Positions 43,044 through 53,700 of a stretch of DNA of 64,000 nucleotides are shown piece by piece; the stretch's first letter is position 1, and each line of letters starts with the position of its first letter. Both the position numbers and the translations under genes were made by a program. The DNA is from Deltaproteobacteria bacterium (GTDB lineage: Bacteria; UBA10199; JADGCS01). Location of the stretch: assembly GCA_024233595.1 (NCBI GenBank), contig JACKPK010000001.1, forward strand, positions 248,001 to 312,000, read 5' to 3'. The notes beneath the pieces were generated by a model. The model saw nothing but the letters and a program-made list of their open reading frames with translations. It made no database searches and was not told the DNA's origin.

Positions 43044-43313
43044 TCACTTCTTGCGATCACCAGCATGCTGGACAAATGTTCTTGTGTGAGCAAATTCACC
43101 CAACTTATGGCCAACCATATTTTCCGATACATAAACAGGAATGAATTTACGTCCATTATGAACAGCAAATGTCAGTCCGATAAAATCGGGACTAATGGTT
43201 GAGCGACGTGACCATGTCTTAATCACTTTTTTGTTACCTGATTTAACAGCCTCTTCCACTTTCTTTTCCAAGTGCTGGTCAATGAAAGGGCCTTTTTTAA
43301 TTGATCGTGCCAT
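43044..43313 (-). CDS. rpsS: 30S ribosomal protein S19
   Basis: An 89-residue S19 (ARSIKKGPFIDQHLEKKVEE, TWSRRSTISPDFIGLTFAVH, ENMVGHKLGEFAHTRTF). Normal length. RimM (10985-11515) acts on it during 30S head maturation. Between rplB and rplV. Confidence 0.97.
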   Translation of the reverse strand: MARSIKKGPFIDQHLEKKVEEAVKSGNKKVIKTWSRRSTISPDFIGLTFAVHNGRKFIPVYVSENMVGHKLGEFAHTRTFVQHAGDRKK

Positions 43314-43351
43314 AATTCTCTCTCGGTTAATAAATCCTTAAGTATCAGTCC

Positions 43352-44185
43352 TTATTTACGACGACTCTTAGTGCGACCTTCAATGATGAATTTAGATGTA
43401 CGCTTGTTTTTACGCGTTTTAAATCCTTTTGTTGGTTGACCCCAAGGAGTCACAGGATGACGTCCACCATGATCGCGACCATGACCGCCACCATGCGGGT
43501 GATCAACAGGGTTCATCACAGTACCACGAACATGACCGCGGCGTCCCAACCAACGATTACGACCAGCCTTACCAATGGTGAGGTTTTCGTGATCGCGATT
43601 GCCAACAGAACCGATGGTTGCGCGGCAGGCAACCAAAACTTTTCTCACAGAGCCACTTGGGAGTTTGATCAAAGCGTAAGTGCCCTCTTTAGCCATAAGC
43701 TGAGCAGAGGTTCCTGCGCTACGAACCATTTTGCCACCAGCACCCGGTTTAAGTTCGATGTTATAAACACCAGCACCAACAGGGATGTGTTTAAGAGGCA
43801 AAGAGTTACCCACTTCGATATCGATGGCATCGTTTGATGAAAGCACTGTTTGGCCAACTTTTAAGCCTTCTGGTGCAATGATATAACGTTTTTCACCATC
43901 CACGTAATTCAACAAAGCAATGTTAGCAGAACGGTTTGGATCGTATTCAATAGAAACAACTGTTGCAGGGATATCAAGCTTGTTACGTTTGAAATCGATA
44001 ATGCGGTAACGACGCTTGTGACCACCACCACGGTAACGTGATGTGATACGGCCATGACTGTTACGTCCAGCTTTACTGGTTAGAGGTTCTGTTAAAGACT
44101 TTTCTGGCTCGCTTCTTGTGATTTCTTTAAAATCAGAAACCGTTTGAAATCGTACACCAGCACTTGTTGGTCTAAATTTTCTCAC
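43352..44185 (-). CDS. rplB: 50S ribosomal protein L2
   Basis: A 277-residue L2 (GRNSHGRITSRYRGGGHKRR, RIIDFKRNKLDIPATVVSIE, and the conserved GTVMNPVDHPHGGGHGRDHG near the end with the peptidyl-transferase His). Normal length. Between rplW and rpsS. Confidence 0.97.
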   Translation of the reverse strand: MRKFRPTSAGVRFQTVSDFKEITRSEPEKSLTEPLTSKAGRNSHGRITSRYRGGGHKRRYRIIDFKRNKLDIPATVVSIEYDPNRSANIALLNYVDGEKRYIIAPEGLKVGQTVLSSNDAIDIEVGNSLPLKHIPVGAGVYNIELKPGAGGKMVRSAGTSAQLMAKEGTYALIKLPSGSVRKVLVACRATIGSVGNRDHENLTIGKAGRNRWLGRRGHVRGTVMNPVDHPHGGGHGRDHGGRHPVTPWGQPTKGFKTRKNKRTSKFIIEGRTKSRRK

Positions 44186-44229
44186 AACTCACTCCACTTT
44201 CTCAGATGATCTGTTCCATCTAAGATTGA

Positions 44230-44514
44230 TTAAACACCTTCAAAAAGCTCGATCTTACCTTCTGATAAGGTCACCATTGCTTTTTTAACCGCTTTTGTTT
44301 TTCCAGCAGCCTTACCAAAACGCTTGTATTTGCCTGGCTGGATAGAGGTCTGAACAGATTTCACCTTCACACCAAAAAGCTCTTCAACGCTCTTTTTGAT
44401 CAAAGGTTTGTCCGCAGCGGCGTTCACTTCAAAAACATATGTGCCATTGGCTTCTTTTAAGACGTTAGACTTTTCAGTCACCAAAGGCTTTTTGATTACG
44501 TCATAGATTGTCAT
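44230..44514 (-). CDS. rplW: 50S ribosomal protein L23
   Basis: A 94-residue L23 (YDVIKKPLVTEKSNVLKEAN, GTYVFEVNAAADKPLIKKSV, ELFGVKVKSVQTSIQPGKYK). It is the docking site for trigger factor and SRP at the exit tunnel. Its start overlaps the rplD stop by 4 bp. Confidence 0.97.
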   Translation of the reverse strand: MTIYDVIKKPLVTEKSNVLKEANGTYVFEVNAAADKPLIKKSVEELFGVKVKSVQTSIQPGKYKRFGKAAGKTKAVKKAMVTLSEGKIELFEGV

Positions 44515-45128
44515 AATGCATACCTGCCTTTAATGCTCTCAAATGTTTTAGCGAGCATCACAACATTTTCATAACGAGCCAGCTCTAGAAAACTGATGTT
44601 TTCTTCGTTAACAACTTTAACATCGCGAATATTGCGGAAAGAAAGTTGTGCGTTGGCTTCTTCTTTTGGCAAAACCACCAAAGCTTTGTTGACATTAATG
44701 CCACTCAAAAACTTAGCAGCTTCTTTAGTAGAAGGTTTTTTAAATTTGAATCCTTCTACAACAAAAAGACCATTATTCTGAATAAGGTACTTAAAGATCT
44801 CTTGGTAGCTCTTCGCTTTGAATTTCTTATTTTGTTTTTCAAAATAAGAACGCGGACGCGGACCATGAGCAGAACCACCACCAACAAAAATGTTAGCAGA
44901 ACGCGCGCCGTGACGAGCGTTACCTGTGCCTTTTTGGCGGTAGATCTTTTTATTTGTTAATTTAACATCGCTTCTGTCTTTAACAGCAGCAGTACCATGT
45001 CGTTGGTTATTACGTGTGGCTTTAATCGCGTAATACAAAACAGCCTTGTTCACTTTTTCTGACTCATTGCCAGCCAAAGCAACTTCACCAACTTTTTTAT
45101 TATTTTGATCAATTACTTGAATCGCCAT
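44511..45128 (-). CDS. rplD: 50S ribosomal protein L4
   Basis: A 205-residue L4 (YAIKATRNNQRHGTAAVKDR, KIYRQKGTGNARHGARSANI, FVGGGSAHGPRPRSY). In E. coli L4 represses the S10 operon; no such leader was identified here. Between rplC and rplW. Confidence 0.97.
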   Translation of the reverse strand: MAIQVIDQNNKKVGEVALAGNESEKVNKAVLYYAIKATRNNQRHGTAAVKDRSDVKLTNKKIYRQKGTGNARHGARSANIFVGGGSAHGPRPRSYFEKQNKKFKAKSYQEIFKYLIQNNGLFVVEGFKFKKPSTKEAAKFLSGINVNKALVVLPKEEANAQLSFRNIRDVKVVNEENISFLELARYENVVMLAKTFESIKGRYAL

Positions 45129-45139
45129 AATTCACCTCT

Positions 45140-45814
45140 TTATGAAGCTTGCGCTTCTTCTTTTGCTTCTAAAAATCTCGATTCAAAGTCACCTGCTTTA
45201 GGCATCAAGTTCACAATGGAGTTCTTTGAACCAGGGATAGCACCCTTCACAAGAATCAAACCTTGCTCTTCTTCAACACCAACAACTTTGATGTTTTTCA
45301 CAGTGACTGTTTCGCTACCCATGTGACCTGGTAATTTCTTACCTTTGATCACTTTGCCTGGGAACGTGTTTTGGCCAATAGAACCAGGAACACGGTGAGA
45401 AACAGAGTTACCGTGTGAATCACAACCACCTGCAAAGTGATAACGCTTCATAACACCTTGGAAGCCTTTACCTTTGCCGCGACCTTGTACATCTAAGATA
45501 TCGCCAACTTTAAAAGCAGAAGCATCAACAGCCATACCAACTTTGTAAGAAGCCGCGTTGTCTGTACGGAATTCTTTTAAGTTAGCAAAAGCGTCCACTC
45601 CGCCTTTTTTAAAGTGACCCAATTTGGGTTTGTTCAAACGGCTTTCTTTTTGTTTGCCATAACCGATTTGAACCGCGTTGTAGCCATCGCTCTCTTTTGT
45701 TTTAAGAGAAACAACTACGTTTTCTTTAATTTTTACAATGGTCACAGGAACAACAAGACCTTCTTCGTCGAAGATTTGAGTCATTCCTAATTTTTCACCA
45801 ATAAAACCAGCCAT
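45140..45814 (-). CDS. rplC: 50S ribosomal protein L3
   Basis: A 224-residue L3 (AGFIGEKLGMTQIFDEEGLV, GRGKGKGFQGVMKRYHFAGG, DSHGNSVSHRVPGSIGQNTF PGKV). I chose the ATG at 45814, 5 bp after GGAGG; the GTG one codon earlier is too close to it. Between rpsJ and rplD. Confidence 0.96.
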   Translation of the reverse strand: MAGFIGEKLGMTQIFDEEGLVVPVTIVKIKENVVVSLKTKESDGYNAVQIGYGKQKESRLNKPKLGHFKKGGVDAFANLKEFRTDNAASYKVGMAVDASAFKVGDILDVQGRGKGKGFQGVMKRYHFAGGCDSHGNSVSHRVPGSIGQNTFPGKVIKGKKLPGHMGSETVTVKNIKVVGVEEEQGLILVKGAIPGSKNSIVNLMPKAGDFESRFLEAKEEAQAS

Positions 45815-45849
45815 CACATCCTCCAGGGACGAATTAATTCAAGCAACAA

Positions 45850-46176
45850 TCAGATCATTTTGATTTCAACATCAACACCTGCAGACAAGTCGAGCTTCAT
45901 CAAAGCATCGATTGTTTGCTGAGTCGGCTCTAAAATATCGAGCAAACGTTTGTGCACACGTAATTCAAAATGTTCCATCGATTTTTTGTTCACGTGAGGT
46001 GAACGAAGCACTGCGTATTTTGAAATCTTCGTTGGCAAAGGAATAGGACCCGAAAGACGAGCGCCTGTACGCTTTGCTGTGTCAACGATCTCAACAGTGG
46101 ATTGATCAAGAAGCTTGTGATCAAATGCTTTTAAGCGGATCCGTACTTTTTGACCTTTGTAATCTGTTGTTGCCAT
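45850..46176 (-). CDS. rpsJ: 30S ribosomal protein S10
   Basis: A 108-residue S10 (QKVRIRLKAFDHKLLDQSTV, ARLSGPIPLPTKISKYAVLR, SPHVNKKSMEHFELRVHKRL). Also known as NusE in antitermination. It follows tuf1 by 33 bp, so str and S10 operons run together. Confidence 0.97.
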   Translation of the reverse strand: MATTDYKGQKVRIRLKAFDHKLLDQSTVEIVDTAKRTGARLSGPIPLPTKISKYAVLRSPHVNKKSMEHFELRVHKRLLDILEPTQQTIDALMKLDLSAGVDVEIKMI

Positions 46177-46209
46177 AGATAATTCCTACTCTTTTTTATT
46201 TATCAACAA

Positions 46210-47400
46210 TTACTCAATGATTTCCGTTACAACACCGGCACCAACTGTGCGACCACCTTCACGAATCGCGAAACGCAATTCCTTTTCCATCGCAATCGGC
46301 GTGATCAATTCTACACTGATCTCCACGTTCTCACCTGGCATCACCATTTCTGTTCCGTCTTTCAACGTCACCACTCCGGTCACGTCTGTTGTACGGAAAT
46401 AAAATTGTGGTCGGTAGTTCGCGAAAAATGGCGTGTGACGTCCACCCTCTTCTTTTTTCAGAATATACACTTCTGCTTTAAACTTCTTGTGTGGCGTGAT
46501 CGTTCCTGGCTTCGCCAATACTTGTCCTCGCTCCACTTCTTCTTTATCTACACCACGTAACAAACAACCTACGTTGTCTCCTGCTCGACCTTCGTCCAAC
46601 AACTTACGGAACATCTCTACGCCCGTTACTGTTGTCTTACGTGTGTCTTTAATTCCCACGATCTCTACTTCTTCTCCAACTTTTACAATACCGCGCTCAA
46701 CACGACCGGTCACAACTGTTCCGCGACCTGAAATACTGAACACGTCTTCGATTGGCATCAAGAATGTCTTATCAATCGGACGCTCTGGCGTTGGGATGTA
46801 GCTATCTACTGCTTCCATCAATTTCTTAATTGCTCCTTGGCCAACATCACCTTCTTCGCCTTCTAATGCTTTCAATGCACTTCCGCGAACAATAGGAATG
46901 TCATCACCAGGGAAATCGTACTTGTTCAACAAGTCACGCACTTCCAACTCAACCAAGTCTAACAACTCTTCATCATCCACTTGGTCTACTTTATTCATGA
47001 ACACCACGATGTAAGGAACACCCACCTGGCGTGCTAACAAAATGTGCTCTCGTGTTTGTGGCATTGGACCATCTGATGCACTCACTACCAATATCGCTCC
47101 GTCCATCTGTGCTGCACCTGTGATCATGTTCTTCACGTAATCCGCGTGACCTGGGCAATCCACGTGTGCGTAGTGACGCGCTTCTGTTTGGTATTCTACG
47201 TGCGCTGTCGAAATTGTAATACCGCGCTCACGCTCTTCTGGTGCCTTGTCAATCTGATCGTAAGCCATCGCTTGCGCTCCACCTGACTCTGACAACGTCT
47301 TTGTGATCGCTGCTGTTAATGTCGTCTTGCCATGATCCACGTGACCAATCGTACCGATATTCACGTGCGGCTTACTTCTATCAAACTTCTCTTTTGACAT
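46210..47400 (-). CDS. tuf: Elongation factor Tu, copy 1
   Basis: A 396-residue EF-Tu. G motifs: GHVDHGKTTL, DCPGHADYVKNM, NKVDQVDD and GSALKAL. Domains 2 and 3 follow (SISGRGTVVTGRVERGIVKV, TTDVTGVVTLKDGTEMVMPG). It carries aminoacyl-tRNA to the ribosome. It ends the str operon (rpsL-rpsG-fusA-tuf). The product differs from the second copy (62805-63995) at one residue: TLSESGG here, TLSMSGG there. Confidence 0.98.
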   Translation of the reverse strand: MSKEKFDRSKPHVNIGTIGHVDHGKTTLTAAITKTLSESGGAQAMAYDQIDKAPEERERGITISTAHVEYQTEARHYAHVDCPGHADYVKNMITGAAQMDGAILVVSASDGPMPQTREHILLARQVGVPYIVVFMNKVDQVDDEELLDLVELEVRDLLNKYDFPGDDIPIVRGSALKALEGEEGDVGQGAIKKLMEAVDSYIPTPERPIDKTFLMPIEDVFSISGRGTVVTGRVERGIVKVGEEVEIVGIKDTRKTTVTGVEMFRKLLDEGRAGDNVGCLLRGVDKEEVERGQVLAKPGTITPHKKFKAEVYILKKEEGGRHTPFFANYRPQFYFRTTDVTGVVTLKDGTEMVMPGENVEISVELITPIAMEKELRFAIREGGRTVGAGVVTEIIE

Positions 47401-47479
47401 CGGATTCTCTCCTTTTAAATCATCCTAAAAAATAACCGATACCTGTCACCAAACAGATATCAAAAAAATCTAAACCAAA

Positions 47480-49567
47480 TCAGGCATAACCTCTGATGCG
47501 AGCTACAATTTCTTGCTGCACCGCTGCAGGCACTTGCTGATACCCTTGCACCATCATGGTGTAAGACGCTCGTCCTTGACTCACAGACCGAAGGTCTGTT
47601 GCGTAGCCAAACATCTTAGCCAATGGAACCAACGCATCGATCACTTGAGCAACCCCACGCTTTTCCATTTTCAAAACTTTTCCTCGACGAGCATTCAAAT
47701 CCGCAATCACATCTCCCATAAACTCATCGGGACTCACCACTTCGACTTTCATGAGTGGCTCTAAAATAACTGGTTCTGCTTTTAAAACAGCCTCTCTAAA
47801 ACAGAGAGAAGCAGCCACCTTAAAAGAAATCTCTGTGCTATCTTCATCGCTGTGCTCCAAAGCCAACAACTCGGCTTTTAAATTAATCACAGGATAACCA
47901 GCAACAACACCATTGTCTAAAGACTCACGCACACCTGATCGAACAGCTTCAATAAATTCTTTTGGCACCGTTTTGGAATCGATGGCGTCAACAAACTCAA
48001 ACTCACCCTCTTCCAAATGAGAAAACCTCAACGTCACTTTTGCAAAATGCTTTTGGCTACCAACAACCTTGTCGTAAACAACACTGTGTTCAACAGATTG
48101 CTGAATTGTTTCCCGGTAAGCAACCTGAGGCCGCCCAACATTGGCACCCACTTTAAACTCTCTTAAAAGTCGATCTGTGATGATCTCCAAATGCAATTCA
48201 CCCATTCCCGACAAAATAATCTGCCCAGACTCTTCGTCAGTCCGCACTTTAAAAGTGGGATCCTCTAACATGAGACGGTCAAGCGATTCAGACAATTTGT
48301 CTTGATCAGCCTTAGTCTTGGGTTCAACAGCCAGATTAATCACTGGCTCAGGAATATTGAGACGCTCTAAAACAATTGGCTTTTCTTGATCCGCAAGCGT
48401 GTCACCCGTTTTTGTGAAACGCAAACCAACCACCGCCACAATATCACCAGCTTCAGCAACCTGAATCTCTTCTCTTTTGTTGGCGTGAATTTGTAAAAGC
48501 TTACCAACACGCTCCTTCTTGTTAGAGGAAACATTATAAACATGCTTACCCACCTGAAAGGAACCGGAATAAACTCTCATGAAACAAACACTGCCCACAA
48601 AAGGATCTGACATGATCTTAAAAGCCAAAGCAGAGAATGGCTCTTTGACAGATGGCTTGCGCTGCATTTTTTGCTGCCCATCAGGAGAGACTCCATCGAC
48701 AGGAGGCAAATCCAAAGGACTTGGCAACAAACGCACAACAGCATCCAACAAAGGCTGCACACCTTTATTTTTAAATGCCGAACCACAAAGCACCGGCACA
48801 CACTGTTGCTTAAGACAAGACTGTCTTAAGGCAGCCCAGATTTGCTCTGGATCAATTTCTTTGCCTTCAAGATACGCCTCTAAAAGAGAATCATCTTGCT
48901 CAGAAACAATCTCAAGCAAATGCTCACGAGCTTTCGCCACATCATCTTTAAGATCAGCAGGCACTTCTGCTAATTCAAAGGTATCACCTAATTCAGTTTT
49001 CCAAAGAACAGCCTGATTGGAAATAATATCAACAACACCAGCAAAATCCGCTTCTTTTCCAATCGGGATTTGAATCGGCAAAGGCTTATGCCCCAACCGT
49101 TCCGAAATCTGATCAACACATTGGTTAAAATCTGCCCCCACGCGATCCATTTTATTAATGAATGCGATCCGAGGAACTTTATATTTGTCAGCCTGCCGCC
49201 AAACCGTTTCACTTTGTGGCTCAACACCACCGACAGCACAAAACACACCAACAACACCATCCAAAACCCTCAAGCTACGCTCGACCTCAATCGTGAAATC
49301 AACATGCCCAGGCGTATCAATGATATTGATTTTGCAATCCTTCCAAAAACAGGTGGTCGCAGCCGAAGTGATTGTGATGCCTCGCTCTTGCTCTTGAGCC
49401 ATCCAATCCATGGTCGCAGTCCCTTCATGGACCTCACCCATTTTATGAAGACGACCAGTGTAAAATAAAATACGCTCGGTCGTTGTGGTTTTGCCGGCAT
49501 CAATATGCGCAACAATCCCAATGTTTCTTAATTTTGAAAGATCAAAACTGGCCGGGCCACTAGCCAT
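47480..49567 (-). CDS. fusA: Elongation factor G
   Basis: A 695-residue translocation GTPase. G motifs: AHIDAGKTTTTERILF, DTPGHVDF, NKMDRVGADF, GSAFKNKGVQ. Domains II-V follow, with RGKVLKMEKRGVAQVI and GYATDLRSVSQGRASYTM at the C terminus. Position in the str operon indicates the main EF-G. 79 bp before tuf1. Confidence 0.97.
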   Translation of the reverse strand: MASGPASFDLSKLRNIGIVAHIDAGKTTTTERILFYTGRLHKMGEVHEGTATMDWMAQEQERGITITSAATTCFWKDCKINIIDTPGHVDFTIEVERSLRVLDGVVGVFCAVGGVEPQSETVWRQADKYKVPRIAFINKMDRVGADFNQCVDQISERLGHKPLPIQIPIGKEADFAGVVDIISNQAVLWKTELGDTFELAEVPADLKDDVAKAREHLLEIVSEQDDSLLEAYLEGKEIDPEQIWAALRQSCLKQQCVPVLCGSAFKNKGVQPLLDAVVRLLPSPLDLPPVDGVSPDGQQKMQRKPSVKEPFSALAFKIMSDPFVGSVCFMRVYSGSFQVGKHVYNVSSNKKERVGKLLQIHANKREEIQVAEAGDIVAVVGLRFTKTGDTLADQEKPIVLERLNIPEPVINLAVEPKTKADQDKLSESLDRLMLEDPTFKVRTDEESGQIILSGMGELHLEIITDRLLREFKVGANVGRPQVAYRETIQQSVEHSVVYDKVVGSQKHFAKVTLRFSHLEEGEFEFVDAIDSKTVPKEFIEAVRSGVRESLDNGVVAGYPVINLKAELLALEHSDEDSTEISFKVAASLCFREAVLKAEPVILEPLMKVEVVSPDEFMGDVIADLNARRGKVLKMEKRGVAQVIDALVPLAKMFGYATDLRSVSQGRASYTMMVQGYQQVPAAVQQEIVARIRGYA

Positions 49568-49588
49568 GCCATACCCCTAAAATAAACC

Positions 49589-50059
49589 TTACCAACGGAA
49601 GTGAGAAAACGCTCTGTTGGCCTCAGCCATTTTATGAACATCTTCACGCTTCTTCATTGCCGCACCACGTTTTTGAACAGCATCCATAAGCTCAGCTGCC
49701 AAACGCTGCTCCATACTTTTTTCTCCGCGAGAACGAGCCGCTGCAATAATCCAACGCATTGCCAAAGCAATCTTACGATCAGCACGCACCTCAACAGGAA
49801 CCTGGTAGTTTGAACCGCCAACACGGCGAGAACGAACTTCCAAATGCGGCTTCACGTTATCCATAGCTTGACGAAAAACTTTCAAACCATCTTCACCGGT
49901 TTTTTCTTCGATCACGTCAACACAGCCGTAAAAAACTTTTTCAGCAACGCTCTTTTTACCATCCCACATAAGGCGATTGATAAATTTACTTATCGTTTTA
50001 TCGCGAAACTTTGGATCGGGATTGATTTTTCTTTTAGGCGCTTGTCCTTTTCTACTCAT
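49589..50059 (-). CDS. rpsG: 30S ribosomal protein S7
   Basis: A 156-residue S7 (SRKGQAPKRKINPDPKFRDK, SKFINRLMWDGKKSVAEKVF, LEVRSRRVGGSNYQVPVEVR). It nucleates 30S head assembly. Normal length. Between rpsL and fusA. Confidence 0.97.
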   Translation of the reverse strand: MSRKGQAPKRKINPDPKFRDKTISKFINRLMWDGKKSVAEKVFYGCVDVIEEKTGEDGLKVFRQAMDNVKPHLEVRSRRVGGSNYQVPVEVRADRKIALAMRWIIAAARSRGEKSMEQRLAAELMDAVQKRGAAMKKREDVHKMAEANRAFSHFRW

Positions 50060-50089
50060 AAGTCAGACCTTTATTTAAAAGCTAAAACC

Positions 50090-50461
50090 TTACTTGGGTC
50101 GCTTAGCACCGTACTTAGAACGACGCTGACGACGCTTTTCAACACCATGCGTATCATGCGAACCGCGCACGATATGGTAACGCACACCTGGCAAATCTTT
50201 TACACGACCACCGCGAATCAATACCACGGAGTGTTCTTGTAAGTTATGACCTTCTCCAGGAATATAGGAAGTCACCTCGATACCGTTCGTTAAACGCACA
50301 CGAGCCACCTTACGAAGAGCCGAGTTCGGTTTCTTAGGGGTTGTTGTGTACACACGCACACAAACACCGCGCTTTTGAGGACAACTATCCAATGCAGGAG
50401 AAGATGTTTTATAAACCTTCTTCTTGCGACCTTTTTTAATAAGCTGATTAATAGTAGGCAT
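50090..50461 (-). CDS. rpsL: 30S ribosomal protein S12
   Basis: A 123-residue S12 (PTINQLIKKGRKKKVYKTSS, VYTTTPKKPNSALRKVARVR, LIRGGRVKDLPGVRYHIVRG). The KPNSALRK and LIRGGRVKDLPG motifs carry the usual streptomycin-relevant Lys residues, and the Asp in VKDLPG is the RimO target (rimO at 8823). First gene of the str operon, with a promoter at 50547-50574. Confidence 0.97.
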   Translation of the reverse strand: MPTINQLIKKGRKKKVYKTSSPALDSCPQKRGVCVRVYTTTPKKPNSALRKVARVRLTNGIEVTSYIPGEGHNLQEHSVVLIRGGRVKDLPGVRYHIVRGSHDTHGVEKRRQRRSKYGAKRPK

Positions 50462-50546
50462 ATTTTCTCTTAATCCTATCTGTAAACACTTGAATTTATT
50501 AAATAAATTCTAAAAAATCGATACAAACCGACAAAAGTGGGCGGTT

Positions 50547-50574
50547 TTTATCAAAACACTAATAAAACTGTCAA
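50547..50574 (-). promoter_or_regulatory. Predicted sigma-70 promoter of the str operon
   Basis: On the minus strand TTGACA (50574-50569) and ATAAAA or GATAAA (50551-50546 or 50552-50547) are separated by 17 or 16 bp. It lies 85 bp upstream of rpsL, in the only long gap (335 bp) of the block between rpoC and rpsL. Confidence 0.6.
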
Positions 50575-50577
50575 GAA

Positions 50578-50706
50578 GCCTCTGGGAGGCTAAGTCAAAT
50601 AATTTAATTAATACGACAGTTTCACGATCTCTTCCGTGAAACTTGTGACGGACCCAGGCTTTCCCCGAGCCATCTTTATTTTCTCTTAAAGAAGAGCGGC
50701 CGCTCT
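50578..50706. repeat. Cluster of three inverted repeats between rpoC and rpsL
   Basis: GCCTC-TGG-GAGGC (50578-50590); AGTTTCACG (50618-50626) with CGTGAAACT (50635-50643), a 9-bp perfect stem; and AGAGCGGCCGCTCT (50693-50706), a perfect 14-bp palindrome. None has a long T tail. They follow rpoC and precede the str promoter; termination, RNA processing or regulator binding are possible roles. Confidence 0.65.
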
Positions 50707-50796
50707 AACATAACTTGCTAGGCGGCCACAACAAAATAATATTTATTTTTTACCCGGCTAAAAACCTCTATTTTCCGGTATTCTAGCCTTTAAATT

Positions 50797-53700
50797 TTAA
50801 GCAATAGCCTGCTGATCTTCTGATTCAGCGCCTTCGTCATTATCTTCTTTATCCGCTTCTAGAACAGCTGCTTTGACCTCTTGGTACTCTTGCAAACCTG
50901 TTCCTGCTGGAATCAAACGACCCATGATCACGTTCTCTTTAAGGCCTCTTAGCTTATCGACCTTACCCGAGATCGCCGCTTCTGTGAGAACCTTAGTGGT
51001 TTCTTGGAAGGACGCCGCTGAAATGAAGCTTTCTGTTGTCAACGAAGCCTTGGTGATACCCAAGAGCAATGGTTCCGCAATGGCCAATTTGCCTTTTTTC
51101 TTCTTAATAGAATCATTGGCTTCATCGAACACAAAACGGTCAACAGGCTCGTCGATCAAGAACGTTGAATCGCCTGGCTCAACAACGCGAACCTTAGACA
51201 ACATCTGACGAACAATCACTTCGATGTGCTTATCGTTAATTTTCACACCTTGTAAGCGGTAAACCTCTTGCACCTCATCTGTTAGGTATTTAGCCAAGGC
51301 TTTTTCACCCAATACTTTGAGGATATCGTGAGGATTCGAAGAACCATCCATAAGAGGCTCACCAGCTTTCACATACTCACCTTCGTGAACTGTGATGTGC
51401 TTGCCTTTAGGAATGAGGTACTCGTAAGCATCTCCCACTTCAGGAGTCACAATAACTTTTCGTTTGCCTTTGGTGTCTTTACCAAATGAAATCACACCAT
51501 CAATTTCAGAAATGATTGCGCAATCTTTTGGCTTTCTGGCTTCAAAAAGCTCAGCAACACGTGGAAGACCACCGGTAATATCTTTTGTTTTGGTAGTTTC
51601 ACGAGGAATCTTCGCCAAAACATCACCCGCTTTAATTGTATCACCGTGGTTACAAACAATGTTTGTGCCCACTGGCAACAAGTAACGAGCATCAACACCC
51701 GATGGCAACTTAATGCCTTCGCCATTTTCGTCACGAAGAACGATACGAGGACGCTGATCTTTGTTTTTAGATTCAACAATGATCTTACGTGAACGACCAG
51801 TCACCTCATCGATGACCTCTTGCATTGATTGGCCTTCGATCACGTCATCAAATTCAACCTTACCATCAACCTCTGTCAAAATCGGCACGGTGTATGGATC
51901 CCAGTCAGCCACAAGCTGTTTTGCTTTCACTTCTTCACCGTCTTTAACATGAAGGATCGCACCATAAATAACAGGGTAACGCTCACGCTCACGGCCGGTG
52001 CTATCAACGATAAGGACCTCACCATGACGATTCATCACAGTGATTTTGCCCTCTTTGTTGATAACGAAACGAACGTTGTTGTATTTCACTTTACCTTCGT
52101 GGCGAGTTTCCAAAGTCGATTGTTCCGCTTGCTTGGTTGCCGCACCACCAATGTGGAAGGTTCTCATTGTAAGCTGAGTACCAGGCTCACCAATACTTTG
52201 AGCAGCGATCACACCAACCGACTCACCAATGTTCACTTTTGAACCACGAGATAAATCGCGTCCATAACAAGAAATACAAACACCGCGACGGCTTTCACAA
52301 GTCAACACGGAGCGAATCAGAACTTTTTCGATACCCGATTCTTCGATCTTCTCGACAATCTCTTCGTCGATCTCTTGACCAGCTTCACAAATCACTGAGT
52401 CAGAGAATGTATCGATAATGTCTTCTGCAGCAACGCGACCCAAGATACGGTCACCAAGGCTTTCGATCACTTCACCACTTTCAATCAATGGAGTCATCTC
52501 AAGACCTTCAATCGTACCACAATCTTGTTCACCAACAATAACATCCTGAGACACGTCTACCAAACGGCGAGTCAGGTAACCCGAGTTCGCTGTTTTCAAG
52601 GCCGTATCCGCCAAACCTTTACGAGCACCGTTTGTTGAAATGAAGTACTGAAGAACGGTCAAGCCTTCACGGAAGTTAGCGGTAATCGGTGTTTCGATGA
52701 TCTCACCAGAAGGTTTAGCCATCAAACCACGCATACCAGACAACTGACGCATTTGCTGTTGAGAACCACGAGCACCAGAGTCAGCCATCATGTAAATAGA
52801 GTTAAACGATGGGATTTTCTTTTCGTTTCCTTCAGGGTCTTTCACCATTTGGAAACTCATGTTCTGCATCATTTCTTGAGTCACAACATCAGTTGTTTGA
52901 GCCCAGATATCGACCACTTTGTTGTAGCGTTCGCCATCAGTGATCAAACCTTCTGTGTATTGGTTCTCAATTTCAGAAACCTGCTCATACGCTTTTTCGA
53001 TAAGAGGTTCTTTAGAATCAGGAACAATCATGTCATCCAAACAAATCGAAATCCCTGCTTTTGTAGAATACTGGAAGCCCATGTTCTTAAGACGGTCAGC
53101 AAGCAACACGGTTTCTTTGTTACCAGCAACGCGGTAGCAATCGTCGATCAAACCACCAATGGCTTTTTTATCCATGGTTTTGTTGATGGCGCTAAACGGA
53201 ATCGCTTTGGGCAATACTGTTGCTAAAATACAACGACCTGTTGTTGAGTCGATCAACTCACCTTCAAGGCGAACCTTGATTTTTGCTTGAAGATCCAAAC
53301 AACCATGATCGTAAGCAACTTGAACTTCATCAAAGTCAGCAAATACACGGCCCTCACCTTTGCAGAAAGGTCTTTCACGAGTCATGTAATACAAACCAAG
53401 AACCATATCTTGAGTTGGAACAATGATCGGCTTGCCGTTTGCTGGAGAAAGAATATTGTTCGTGCTCATCATCAAAACACGAGCTTCAATTTGAGCTTCG
53501 ATAGACAAAGGCACGTGAACGGCCATTTGGTCACCATCAAAGTCGGCGTTAAAAGCCACACACACAAGAGGATGCAAACGAATGGCCTTGCCCTCAATAA
53601 GGACAGGTTCAAATGCTTGAATACCAAGACGGTGCAAGGTTGGAGCACGGTTAAGCATAACAGGATGCTCTTTGATCACCTCTTCGAGGATATCGAAAAC

